This document shows, piece after piece, positions 40,858-51,736 of a stretch of DNA of 64,000 nt (its first letter is position 1; each line of letters starts with the position of its first letter). The notes under the pieces were generated by a model. The model had not been told where the DNA came from, searched no databases, and was given only the letters and a program-made list of their open reading frames with translations. The translations under genes were made by a program, and so were the position numbers. Source of the DNA: Lachancea dasiensis (Eukaryota; Ascomycota; Saccharomycetes; Saccharomycetales; Saccharomycetaceae); assembly GCA_900074725.1 (NCBI GenBank), contig LT598454.1:502854-566853 (forward strand), written 5' to 3'.

Positions 40858-42294
40858 TTACCGGTATTGAGGGGGCCATCCCGTGTGGCAAGAATAATTC
40901 GTCATAACCGAGGCGTTCTTTGTCAAGTTGAGCTTATTTATTCCGAGCTCGAAAGGGACCCCTCGCTCCTGTAATTGCTGTTGATTCTTTCTGAAGTTGA
41001 GTGGTTTATCGCCAATGATCCCGGTAGAGGCAAATTGTCCATTAAACAATTGGCAATAGCCTTCTTCTTCACTGGTAACTTCAGAATCGTTTTCCATTTG
41101 GGGCCCAAAATGAGCAGGTTCTTCGTCAGAGTGGTAGTTTTGGAGCATTTGCTTAATGCGGAGGGCTCTGGGATTGCTGAGAAATCGTTCTTGATCAATT
41201 TCATCTAGTGACGCAACTTCTGATAGAGGACCAAAAGTTGTAAACGAGGTACAATGCGCCACACGATCCATAATACTATCCAAAGAAGCCCGAGTAGCGG
41301 GATCTAGTCTGAGTATATCTTTCAGAATCTGATAAAGCTGCTGTGACACAGGCAGTATCTTCAGCAAGACTTGTGGGTCCTTCACAAAATAGCTGAATGT
41401 GCTGTCTTCAGATTGATTTGCCTTTAACCACGGATTCCGAATGCACGTCAGGTTGATGAGTATGATTCCAACGGACCAGACGTCACCTGCCCAAGTTGGG
41501 AATAATGGTGGGGATGGAGTTGAGGATGATGAGCGCTGCGAAGAACATTCATCGGTAGTAGAGCCACTCGGGCCGCTGGACTTGAGCGACGTCGGACACG
41601 AGAGACGTTCCGGTGCCATATAATAGCTGGAGCCGAGACAAACGTTGGCTGGAAGTTGTGGAGACTCGGTGCTAAGCCCAAAATCGCACACATACACGTT
41701 GTCGTGGTCGTCTAAGAGGATGTTCTCTGGTTTAATGTCACAATGATAGATTCCACGGGCGTGGCAATGCTGTAACACAGAACACAGCTGCAGGAACACT
41801 CGTTTGACCAACAACGGATCCTTTGCGAAGTGCTGATGGTCAACAATCGAGGTGAAGAGGTCACGTGGACAGTAGTCCAGAACTAAAAACGTCGCCAGCG
41901 GTGACTCTAATACCTGGTGAATGGTTACAACATTGGCGTGAGCGTGAACACGTAGATGCATGACTATCTCGCGGAAATGGGGTGCCCTCTTGAGCTGAGA
42001 GCTGTCCAATGCGAATATCGAGTCCAGATCGACGGTAGGCAAAAAAATCTGGTTTTGAAAAGACTTGAAGTAGTAGTAAAGTTGTGTCTGAAGCATGGTA
42101 GAGCGCTTGATATCAGATTCGGGGCCTGCTGTGTCGCTGCCACCAGTTCCGTTCGAACTGCCGTCCTTGACGACGGCCTTGATAGCATATTCGTTTTCAG
42201 TGATCAGATCCACAGCGTGGAATACTAGTCCGTATGCTCCGGACCCGATTTGCCGGGTGAGCTTGAAGTTGTTGATTTCACAGTTGGTGAGCAT
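40858..42294 (-). CDS. VHS1: Vhs1/Sks1-type cytosolic protein kinase
   Basis: Ser/Thr kinase ancestral to S. cerevisiae VHS1 (YDR247W, suppressor of a G1/S defect) and SKS1 (YPL026C, glucose-linked and pseudohyphal signalling). In 478 residues: Gly-rich loop IGSGAYGLVF (about 16-25), catalytic Lys in YAIKAVVK, YHCDIKPENILL, DFGLST, and APERL, with Cys rather than Arg before the catalytic Asp (a non-RD kinase). A long insert lies between 65 and 100, and a Ser-rich insert (SSQRSSSSTPSPP) at about 255. The C-terminal 120 residues are outside the kinase fold. The symbol stands for the unduplicated ancestor of both genes. Confidence 0.9.
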   Translation of the reverse strand: MLTNCEINNFKLTRQIGSGAYGLVFHAVDLITENEYAIKAVVKDGSSNGTGGSDTAGPESDIKRSTMLQTQLYYYFKSFQNQIFLPTVDLDSIFALDSSQLKRAPHFREIVMHLRVHAHANVVTIHQVLESPLATFLVLDYCPRDLFTSIVDHQHFAKDPLLVKRVFLQLCSVLQHCHARGIYHCDIKPENILLDDHDNVYVCDFGLSTESPQLPANVCLGSSYYMAPERLSCPTSLKSSGPSGSTTDECSSQRSSSSTPSPPLFPTWAGDVWSVGIILINLTCIRNPWLKANQSEDSTFSYFVKDPQVLLKILPVSQQLYQILKDILRLDPATRASLDSIMDRVAHCTSFTTFGPLSEVASLDEIDQERFLSNPRALRIKQMLQNYHSDEEPAHFGPQMENDSEVTSEEEGYCQLFNGQFASTGIIGDKPLNFRKNQQQLQERGVPFELGINKLNLTKNASVMTNYSCHTGWPPQYR

Positions 42295-43230
42295 TTTGGC
42301 AGCGGTGGCGTCAACTCTGCGATTTAAGGGCGCGAGTATATTGAGCCCGCAATGTTTATTGGTTCTCTATCTTTTGGTAGCGCATTATATACTGCAACGA
42401 TTAAACCGTCATTCTCGGAGATTAAAGGTGCACACCGACGTCAAACATCAACAAAAAATATGCTGATAATTCTGTTTCCCGTATGACAATTTTCGGTGTT
42501 TTTTTTTGACCGCACCATTGTCACTGTCCGAGAGATGTTGGCTCATCTCCCGGGTGACAATAGTGATATTTCGATTTCGGCTGACATGCTTGGCCAACAA
42601 AAAAAAGAACACCTAGAGTGAGACCGTTGCGTGCTGTCCACGCGGTCAGTATGCCTTGAAATCGGCCGGCTGCGACCTGGTTCGAGTTGGCGGAAGTGCT
42701 CCTTAGAATTTTTTTTCTTCTGTGCTAGGGAATGGTGTGGGAGAAGCTCAGCTCGTGGGTATCACCAGATGTCGCGGACATCAAAAAAAAGTGGTGCGAA
42801 TACTATTTGGCATGTGCATGCTACGAACCGGGGTGGGCGTATCTTCGCTAACAAGGAATGTACTATACGTGAGGTCGAGATGCAGAAGGCACCGACTAAA
42901 GCAGGTTGATGGGTTCTTGGGTGGGCGAGAGATCACGTGATGTAAGGGCAGAAGAGATGTCACCAGCGTGGAGCCATGGCATGCCTTACAGTTGCAGTGC
43001 ACCAAAGGAGAGTTATATTGAGAAGAAGTGTGCTTGTCGGCTTGCATAGGAGCTATTTGCCACGTCTGTGCGTGAAAATAAATTCTTCAAAACGGTGGTC
43101 ACTGTATCAACATTTCATCTTATACTTTACTGCCAGGTGGGTAAGGCCTAAGCCAACTAAGTGATATGGATGGTATCTCTCATTACTATATGACGTCTAT
43201 TTATATTACAAAAGAGCAACAGAACGTCCC
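42295..43230. other. VHS1 upstream gap
   Basis: A 936-bp region upstream of VHS1 and downstream of the nucleoside permease-like gene. It holds T runs at about 42499-42508 and 42708-42716, and a palindromic E-box at 42932-42941. The open stretch at 42631-42909 lacks similarity and is not called. Confidence 0.45.
42932..42941. promoter_or_regulatory. Palindromic E-box ATCACGTGAT
   Basis: A perfect 10-bp palindrome and full Cbf1 consensus on both strands, about 640 bp upstream of the VHS1 ATG and 290 bp past the stop of the permease-like gene. The surrounding DNA is not AT-rich enough for a centromere CDEII, so a transcription-factor site is the better reading. Confidence 0.4.
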
Positions 43231-44451
43231 TTAGCTGCTCAATCCGAAGTTACGCACACCACCCAGCGTCTCTAGGTAATCGCCGATGTAGTTCTTGGGG
43301 GCAAACTTGTTTGTCTTGTACATGGAGTCCCAATTCTTGATGATATCCTCAACAAATGGTTTTCCAGCGAGGTACAAATTGGTGAAAGCACTCTTGCTAC
43401 CACCTTGCAGCCCTGATGTAAAGAAAAACTCAGTAGCGGAGTAGCCCTCAGGGGCCCTGTCAAAGTCAGAGATACTGCGCATAATGGTTACACGGGCATA
43501 GTCCACCAATCCATGCTTGGCAGCACGCAGAATAGCTTCCAGTGAAGCGTTATCCTCTTGTTGCGTAGAGCAATAGGTCGCCGAGTTGTTGGAAACGGTG
43601 GAAACGAAGTCGCTAAAGGCTTTTTCCAAAGTCGCTCCAGACCAGTAAACATCTGAGGTAGCAGTGTCACATGCAACAAGCTTAGGAGGGCCGTAAGCGG
43701 CCTGAGAGGAGTTGTATTTTTGGCGGAAAGCAACGTTACCAACCGTACCATTGTTCAGGGTTACGTTAGAGGCCACTTCCATTGCTCTGTTTCTGAGGCC
43801 TTCGTTCAGCTCGAAGATCTCAGTACCGTAAATGGTGCCAGGATACATGTTGTCCTTGGAAGTGTCAAAGTTGACGTACCCATAAGTCCAGTTAGCCGGA
43901 ATTTCCCTGGCGTCAATTTCGTATTGCAGTCCCACTTGCACGGCGTATTTGGGATATGTCACAGAGCCGATGGTGGTTAAGTCTGGAGTACCGCCTGCAA
44001 TACCGGAAACCAAGAAGTACGTTTCTGTAAGATCAAATAGTGGAGACAGAGCCAGGGCAGTAATGGTGGTAGCCGCATTGATTTCACCTTCTCCGGTAGT
44101 CACGGACATGATGGAGTAGTTGGCATTAGAGTGTACAAAGGGGTACTCGGGCGATAACATGGGCACCGAAATATTGTATTTGAGATCCATGCTTTCAATC
44201 CAGTTGGACTCTTCTTTGAAGAACATATTGATAATCAACACTTTAGGTTTGAATAAGGCACCAAAACGACCTTGCGACACAGTTAGCACAGCGTCAGTGG
44301 TCGAGGCCGCGTCTGAAATCGTTGCCGTCTGCATTGTATAGTTGCTAGTGGACGTCGAAACCGAAGTATTGGTATCTCTCCGGAGGACAGGATTAGCGTT
44401 AACGATGGCGCATGATGTTAATGCGGCGGTCAAAAGTTTTCCCAGCTTCAT
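43231..44451 (-). CDS. Secreted purine nucleoside permease-like (NUP family) protein
   Basis: A 406-residue protein of the fungal/bacterial purine nucleoside permease (NUP) family, named after Candida albicans NUP, with PKVLIINMFFKEESNWIE, SVTTGEGEINAATTITAL, YFLVSGIAGGTPD and ACDTATSDVYWSG as recognisable blocks. The N-terminus is a clear signal peptide (MKLGKLLTAALTSCAIVNA), then LRR at 23-25, a likely Kex2 site. Several NxS/T sites suggest glycosylation. There are no transmembrane helices, so action as a membrane permease is doubtful; the fold resembles nucleoside phosphorylases, and an extracellular nucleosidase or binding role is my inference. It has no S. cerevisiae ortholog and interrupts the ancestral order between VHS1 and TRS23. 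Confidence 0.9.
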   Translation of the reverse strand: MKLGKLLTAALTSCAIVNANPVLRRDTNTSVSTSTSNYTMQTATISDAASTTDAVLTVSQGRFGALFKPKVLIINMFFKEESNWIESMDLKYNISVPMLSPEYPFVHSNANYSIMSVTTGEGEINAATTITALALSPLFDLTETYFLVSGIAGGTPDLTTIGSVTYPKYAVQVGLQYEIDAREIPANWTYGYVNFDTSKDNMYPGTIYGTEIFELNEGLRNRAMEVASNVTLNNGTVGNVAFRQKYNSSQAAYGPPKLVACDTATSDVYWSGATLEKAFSDFVSTVSNNSATYCSTQQEDNASLEAILRAAKHGLVDYARVTIMRSISDFDRAPEGYSATEFFFTSGLQGGSKSAFTNLYLAGKPFVEDIIKNWDSMYKTNKFAPKNYIGDYLETLGGVRNFGLSS

Positions 44452-44931
44452 ATTGCACTTTTAATGGTTGCTCGAAAGAACAGAAAGAGAAGGGAAAGAG
44501 AAGGGAAAGAGATGCAAACAAAACCAAGACTCTCATCCTCCTAAATTGACACGAATTTATACTCTTCATCGGCTGTCTCGCAGGCTTCCCCTTGCATTAA
44601 AACGCAAACAATGATGGTAATCATTCAAAGTTTCGCCTGTAGCAGATACAATGTTTCGCTGCATAGCTCATGCGGCTTCGGTCCCCTCAATTTACCGAAA
44701 GAGGGAAACCAAGAGCTATTTGGTTTGATTCTAAATACCTCGTTGCCAAGGCTCCTGTATCGCTTGAGAGATACCGTGTTTACGAACGCAACCGTCTAGA
44801 GATAGCGTCGGAAAAAAAGTCAACAAACCAAAATAATCCCAACCCACTTCATGCCCCTTTTGGGAAAAGTGAATTACTCTTCAACAGGTTATTGCTCACC
44901 ATCGACATGCCTTCCGGGAACGCCCGTCCGG
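44452..44931. other. Upstream region of the NUP-like gene
   Basis: A 480-bp gap. Just upstream of the NUP-like ATG is a purine-rich tract with 2.6 copies of the 11-bp unit AAAGAGAAGGG (44484-44510 plus); on the sense strand this is a pyrimidine-rich leader. No gene is seen. Confidence 0.5.
44484..44510. repeat. Short 11-bp tandem repeat
   Basis: AAAGAGAAGGG repeated twice with a partial third copy, 33-60 bp before the NUP-like start codon. Likely in the 5' leader of that gene. Confidence 0.7.
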
Positions 44932-45516
44932 CTAAAGCTGTGCGACAAGCTCTCCCAATCTCTTATCGAAAAGTTCACACTTGATAGGCATTTCTGGCTC
45001 GTAGAATGGATTTTTCATCACGTAGTCTACGTACAGACAGTACGCCTTGCGCAATAGATTTTCTGCTATTGACACGGCCATTGTGCTTGTGGCGCTTTGT
45101 GAGCTCACAGCAACGAATTTGACCCCGGTTAGCGTTTGGTAAAGGAAGAGTGAGTTTTGGTCAGTTGTCACATGCTTCAGTCCTGTGGTGTTCCAACTGG
45201 TGAAAGCTTCATTAAAGTAGTCCGGACCCATGAAGCTGCCAAGTTCCTGAGCTGGGACTGCGGATGAACCCAACGCACCCACGTAGGGAACCAGTTGGCT
45301 CGAGTGGTTAGCATCCGAGCCTGACTTTGACCCTGTCTTGCGGGTAATTTGCAATGATTTGGGCGTAATCTGGCTGGCAATTGCCACAACGCCCTGAAGT
45401 GTACCGGCCAAGACTAAATACTCATTACTCGAAAGTCTCGGTGCTGAAGCTGAAAAATCGCGCTGATACACGAGTCCACCTGATTTGTTAATCACCAGTA
45501 TTGTTTGAATGGCCAT
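44932..45516 (-). CDS. TRS23: TRAPP complex subunit Trs23
   Basis: Longin-like core subunit of the TRAPP complexes, which activate the Rab GTPase Ypt1 in ER-Golgi and autophagy traffic. The 194-residue chain begins [21 protein letters not shown], nearly the same as S. cerevisiae [21 protein letters not shown], and contains [17 protein letters not shown] and [25 protein letters not shown] split by a short linker. I used that ATG; the frame runs on upstream with 28 more codons from a non-ATG. It is shorter than S. cerevisiae Trs23 (219) through smaller loops. It corresponds to YDR246W and is divergent from RMI1 with 130 bp between starts. Confidence 0.95.
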   Translation of the reverse strand: [194 protein letters not shown]

Positions 45517-45646
45517 TCCGTTTTTATGGAGGTTTGGTGACTTGCTGGTAAATAAGATGAGCAAATAAATATTTATATATACGATGAGTGACAAGGACAC
45601 AGAGTGAGAAAGGTTACCTAAAGTTTGGCTTTAACGTCTGTCTTAG

Positions 45647-46372
45647 ATGTCTAATGCAATTCTTACGGCCGATATTACTCAAATATCTGCCTCTCAAATG
45701 GGCGTCAGCGGTCTTGGAGCAGGAAACGAACGAATGCGACTGATGTATGAAGCTTTGGCCAATCCTGTGTGGTCACCGGCAAATGTAGCCGAGCAAAAGC
45801 TAGCAACAGTTCAAAAGCCGCTTCTATTTCAAGTGTGCATGGTGGAAAACGTTGGAAGGTCGAAATTGAGTCAATTGGAGGATTTAAGTCATCGCATGGA
45901 TCCCAAAACGCAACGTACGGACCGACTGAGCACCTCGAAAAAGGGATTAGCGTCAGAGGACGGATCTGGGAACGCTAAAACAATGTCAAATCGACAGCTG
46001 ATCACCTCAGTCGATGTTGATACTGACTCACCCACATATCTGGTGCCGCAAACCGGCGAGAAATCCATTTATAAGCTCACACTACAGGACAAGTCTGGGG
46101 CAATGTATTTCGCCATCAATTTATCCCCGATGAACTTTTTGAAGAATGATGGTAGTTCATGTATTTTGGGCTCTAAAATTGTGGTATTGCCCGGCACAAT
46201 CTTTAACCGTGGAATGTTTATGTTGCGCGACAGCTCTTTGAAGTTCATGGGAGGAATGATCCAATCCTGGAATCGTGGTCGTGATTACAAGCTATGTGAA
46301 TATTTAGCGGCTCAATTAGAGAGCCGAACTGGTCTCACTGCCACCAGAAAACGGAAAACCCCCACAGGGTGA
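45647..46372 (+). CDS. RMI1: RecQ-mediated genome instability protein Rmi1
   Basis: Subunit of the Sgs1-Top3-Rmi1 complex that dissolves double Holliday junctions. The 241-residue length is the same as remembered for S. cerevisiae Rmi1. It is a single OB-fold protein: PLLFQVCMVENVGRSKLSQLE (N-terminal strands), YKLTLQDKSGAMYFAIN and GSKIVVLPGTIFNRGMFMLR (core strands), then FMGGMIQSWNRGRDYKLCEYL. The insert around residues 80-115 is variable. The first ATG is used. It corresponds to YPL024W; neighbours TRS23 and MET12 fit the interleaved order. Confidence 0.92.
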   Translation: MSNAILTADITQISASQMGVSGLGAGNERMRLMYEALANPVWSPANVAEQKLATVQKPLLFQVCMVENVGRSKLSQLEDLSHRMDPKTQRTDRLSTSKKGLASEDGSGNAKTMSNRQLITSVDVDTDSPTYLVPQTGEKSIYKLTLQDKSGAMYFAINLSPMNFLKNDGSSCILGSKIVVLPGTIFNRGMFMLRDSSLKFMGGMIQSWNRGRDYKLCEYLAAQLESRTGLTATRKRKTPTG

Positions 46373-46398
46373 CAAGGGCGTATTCGGGACAGCACTCA

Positions 46399-48333
<1,935 letters not shown>

Positions 48334-48515
48334 CTAAAGTTTCAAAATCTAGGAACTAGAATGGTTGTAATCTGTCTGTATTGTTTTCGTGCTGTTTTGT
48401 AGTATAAGGTAACAAGTGAACTTCTTAATTAATTTTTAGTCTGTTGGTTCTTCGATGAGATGAGGGAAGACGGCTAATCATTTGGCCCAACTCAGAGTCG
48501 AAAAAGCCTAAGACC

Positions 48516-51500
48516 ATGTCTCTTTTCATCCAAGACGATTCAGACAAGGAAGACTTGGTTTTAGAGCTCTCTAAACAAGAGCAGGAGCGTCATAGCCAGG
48601 ATCCGATTGCTGGCAATGATCATGGCAATGAAGATCAAGAGACTCTTTATCCTTTGCTTCTAGACGACGGTGCAGAGAATATGAAGCCTAATATAGAAGA
48701 GATACGGCCGGTAGATATACAGCTCTCGCTGCCGCTACACTTTCAACAACAAATTGTTGAAGATAATTTGGTGTCCGAAGACAGTTTACTACTACTAGGC
48801 AAAGGTTTAGGACTCGAACCAATTGTCGCAAATCTCTTGCACATCCTGGCGACCCCAACGAGGATTGATGGTAAGGATAAGAGGTCTTTGGTGGTTGTGT
48901 TGAATGCGAGCGATGAAGATAACGACAAGATACAAGAAGAATTGTTGGAGTTATCTTGGTCTGCAGAGGACCCTGAAGCTGATATATCAGAACCAGAAGA
49001 ACAGGGTGCTGATAGCAGGGACTTTCGACACTCTCAGAGGCCCTTTAGCGTAGTCAATGCCGAAACTCTTACTGTAGAGCGCAGAAGGCAGCTTTACCTT
49101 CGAGGTGGAATTGTGTCCGTCACGTCCAGAATATTAATTGTGGACTTGCTGTCTGGGATTGCACAGCCAAGCAAAATTACAGGACTTGTAATTCTACATG
49201 TAGAGTCACTCCATCGATTTTCCAACGAATCGTTCATCACCGAAATGTATCGTTCGGCGAACAAATGGGGTTTTATCAAGGCATTCTCCGATCAGCCGGA
49301 GTTCTTCATGACTGAATTTTCGCCTCTACGACGTAAGCTACGTGACTTACACTTGAAGCGCACTTTACTGTGGCCGCGCTTTCATGTCGATGTATCAGCA
49401 AGTTTAAATCCACGCAATGAAAACAAGGTCATTGAAGTGAAAGTTTCACTGACAAATTCAATGTCTCAAATCCAGTTTGGGCTTTTTGAATGTCTAAAAA
49501 AGTGCATCGAGGAGTTAAATAGGAAAAACCCAACCTTGGCGCTAGAGTCTTGGAATGCTGACAATTGTTTGCATTTTAACTTCCTACAATCCATCCACGC
49601 GGTTCTGTCTCCTAATTGGCACAGAATTTCTTTCGAATCGAAACAACTGGTTAAAGACATAGGAACTTTAAAAAAGCTATTGCATGCATTGGTGAGCTAT
49701 GACGCTGTTGATTTTTATGAGATTATTCAAATGATCCTAGAGGCCAACAAGCCCTCGGTTACTAGAAAATACTCAGAGTCGCCCTGGTTAATGGCAGAAG
49801 AATCCCAAGCAGTGCTTTCCTACGCTAAAAAACGTGTTTTTGTGAATGGTGATTATGAACTGGAAGAACTGCCAAAATGGGAGCAACTAACGGCAATTTT
49901 AGAGGATATAGCAGTTGAAAGAGCTAATTCTGTTAAATCTACTGGACCCACATTGATAATCTGTTCCGAAGATCGTACCTGTCGCCAGTTGAGAAAAATA
50001 ATAAGCTACTCAAATCGCCAGGAAGGTACCCGTAAATATTTGCTTCGGAAACTGAGAACTTACATGGACAGGCGAGATGCTCTTAAACAAACTGCCAAAG
50101 AGGTGAGTGAGCACACGTTAGCCGAAGACGCGACTGGAGAAATAAGCGTTTCGCGTACCTTTGCGAAGGAGGAGATCAATTCAAAGCGCCGCAGAACCAG
50201 GGGAGCTGCTGCAGTGGCCGCTGTTGCTCGCCTAAAAAGTGCATCTGTTAATGGCGGTGAGAATATCGACAATTTGATGACAATAGACAGCATCGAGGAT
50301 AACCTCAATCAACTTGAGGAAGACGGCCCAGAGCTCCTACAGGAGGATGAGTTGGAAGAATTCGAAAAAGATGTCGAAGATGCCCATGACAGTACGACTA
50401 ATGATAGCAGCGAAAATTACGATTCTTTCATAAAGCCTATTGTGGGAAATGATGATATCTGGAAGAATAATGACACTTTCTATGACTATATTGAGAGAGG
50501 TGATCAGATAGTCATCGACAAATTCTACAACAAAACAAATGATCTTCTTTTACAAGAAATAATGCCTTCACATATTATCATGTATGAACCAGACTTGTCT
50601 TTCATAAGAAAGGTTGAGGTGTTTAAAGCACTTAACAAGGATCTTCCATTGAAAGTTTATTTCATGTACTATGGCGATAGTGTTGAAGAACAGAGCCATT
50701 TGACTGCCATCAAAAAAGAGAAAGACGCCTTCACTAAAATAATTAGAGAGCATACAAATTTGGCTCAACATTTCGAAGCAGATGAAGATCTTTCCCGATT
50801 TAAAAATCTCGCTCAACGCAAATTGCAAATTAGCAGGAAGTTGGGCAGCTCGAGAATGGCTGGGGGGCAAAGAGCCTTTGAGAACTTAACCAGCGATGTT
50901 GTGGTCGTTGACATGCGAGAGTTTCGAGCACCTCTACCCGGATTACTTTACAGATACGGCGTGAGAGTAATTCCTTGTATGTTGACAGTCGGGGACTACA
51001 TCATCTCTCCTCAAATATGCCTGGAGAGGAAATCCATTCCTGATCTAATCGGAAGTTTCAAAAATGGGCGATTGACAGATCAGTGCAAAAAAATGTCTAA
51101 ATACTATGATTACCCAACACTTCTAATTGAATTTGATGATATTGATTCGTTCTCATTGGAGCCTTTCAGCGAGAGACGATACGGATCAAATTCATCCACC
51201 TCTCATCCAATCGGGGGGAAATTAATGCAAGACGAAATACAATTACAGCTCTCTCAATTGGTTTTGAAATTTCCAACTCTTCGAATCTTATGGTCGTCGT
51301 CACCACTACAGACTGTAAATCTAATTTTAGATCTGAAGTTCGGTAGAGAACAACCTGACCCTGCAACATGTGTTGAAATTGGTTTGAGCGGGAAGAAGAA
51401 ACAAGCAAATATGAACAACGAGTCCGTGACTAAAATGAAAGAGCTTTTGGCGATCCCAGGTTTGTCGAATGTCGACTATTACCATATTCAAAAACGTGTT

Positions 51501-51635
51501 AAAAACATGAAAAATCTAAAAAGGCTCAGCAGGCAACAACTTATCGATATAGTGAATGACCACGACCTAGCTGATCGTATTCTGAATTATCTTGCTATGG
51601 AAGAGGAGGAGGAGGAACCTGACCTCTTAGCTTGA
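48516..51635 (+). CDS. RAD1: XPF-family repair endonuclease Rad1
   Basis: Catalytic subunit of the Rad1-Rad10 structure-specific endonuclease used in nucleotide excision repair and single-strand annealing. In 1039 residues: an N-terminal degenerate helicase-like part (LPLHFQQQIVEDNLVSEDSL; RILIVDLLSG), an acidic linker near 590-640, and the XPF nuclease with GDYIISPQICLERKSIPDL, in which G826, D827 and E837-R838-K839 give the GDX(n)ERKX3D active site. The C-terminal tandem HhH region (LLAIPGLSNVDYYHIQKR) binds Rad10. The first ATG fits; S. cerevisiae Rad1 has 1100 residues. It corresponds to YPL022W. The next gene is SWI1 instead of ECM23. Confidence 0.96.
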   Translation: MSLFIQDDSDKEDLVLELSKQEQERHSQDPIAGNDHGNEDQETLYPLLLDDGAENMKPNIEEIRPVDIQLSLPLHFQQQIVEDNLVSEDSLLLLGKGLGLEPIVANLLHILATPTRIDGKDKRSLVVVLNASDEDNDKIQEELLELSWSAEDPEADISEPEEQGADSRDFRHSQRPFSVVNAETLTVERRRQLYLRGGIVSVTSRILIVDLLSGIAQPSKITGLVILHVESLHRFSNESFITEMYRSANKWGFIKAFSDQPEFFMTEFSPLRRKLRDLHLKRTLLWPRFHVDVSASLNPRNENKVIEVKVSLTNSMSQIQFGLFECLKKCIEELNRKNPTLALESWNADNCLHFNFLQSIHAVLSPNWHRISFESKQLVKDIGTLKKLLHALVSYDAVDFYEIIQMILEANKPSVTRKYSESPWLMAEESQAVLSYAKKRVFVNGDYELEELPKWEQLTAILEDIAVERANSVKSTGPTLIICSEDRTCRQLRKIISYSNRQEGTRKYLLRKLRTYMDRRDALKQTAKEVSEHTLAEDATGEISVSRTFAKEEINSKRRRTRGAAAVAAVARLKSASVNGGENIDNLMTIDSIEDNLNQLEEDGPELLQEDELEEFEKDVEDAHDSTTNDSSENYDSFIKPIVGNDDIWKNNDTFYDYIERGDQIVIDKFYNKTNDLLLQEIMPSHIIMYEPDLSFIRKVEVFKALNKDLPLKVYFMYYGDSVEEQSHLTAIKKEKDAFTKIIREHTNLAQHFEADEDLSRFKNLAQRKLQISRKLGSSRMAGGQRAFENLTSDVVVVDMREFRAPLPGLLYRYGVRVIPCMLTVGDYIISPQICLERKSIPDLIGSFKNGRLTDQCKKMSKYYDYPTLLIEFDDIDSFSLEPFSERRYGSNSSTSHPIGGKLMQDEIQLQLSQLVLKFPTLRILWSSSPLQTVNLILDLKFGREQPDPATCVEIGLSGKKKQANMNNESVTKMKELLAIPGLSNVDYYHIQKRVKNMKNLKRLSRQQLIDIVNDHDLADRILNYLAMEEEEEEPDLLA

Positions 51636-51736
51636 TGCAGTAACCAAATGACTAGGAAAAGACAATTCGAACAATCTAGAAATCTGCATTTCTCCTCTAC
51701 ACGAGAGTGAAAGTTGAGGGGTTTATGTCCACGGTA

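Noticed and set aside
42631-42909. 92-codon open frame in the VHS1 upstream gap
   Set aside because: It does not begin with ATG, has biased low-complexity composition and no similarity.
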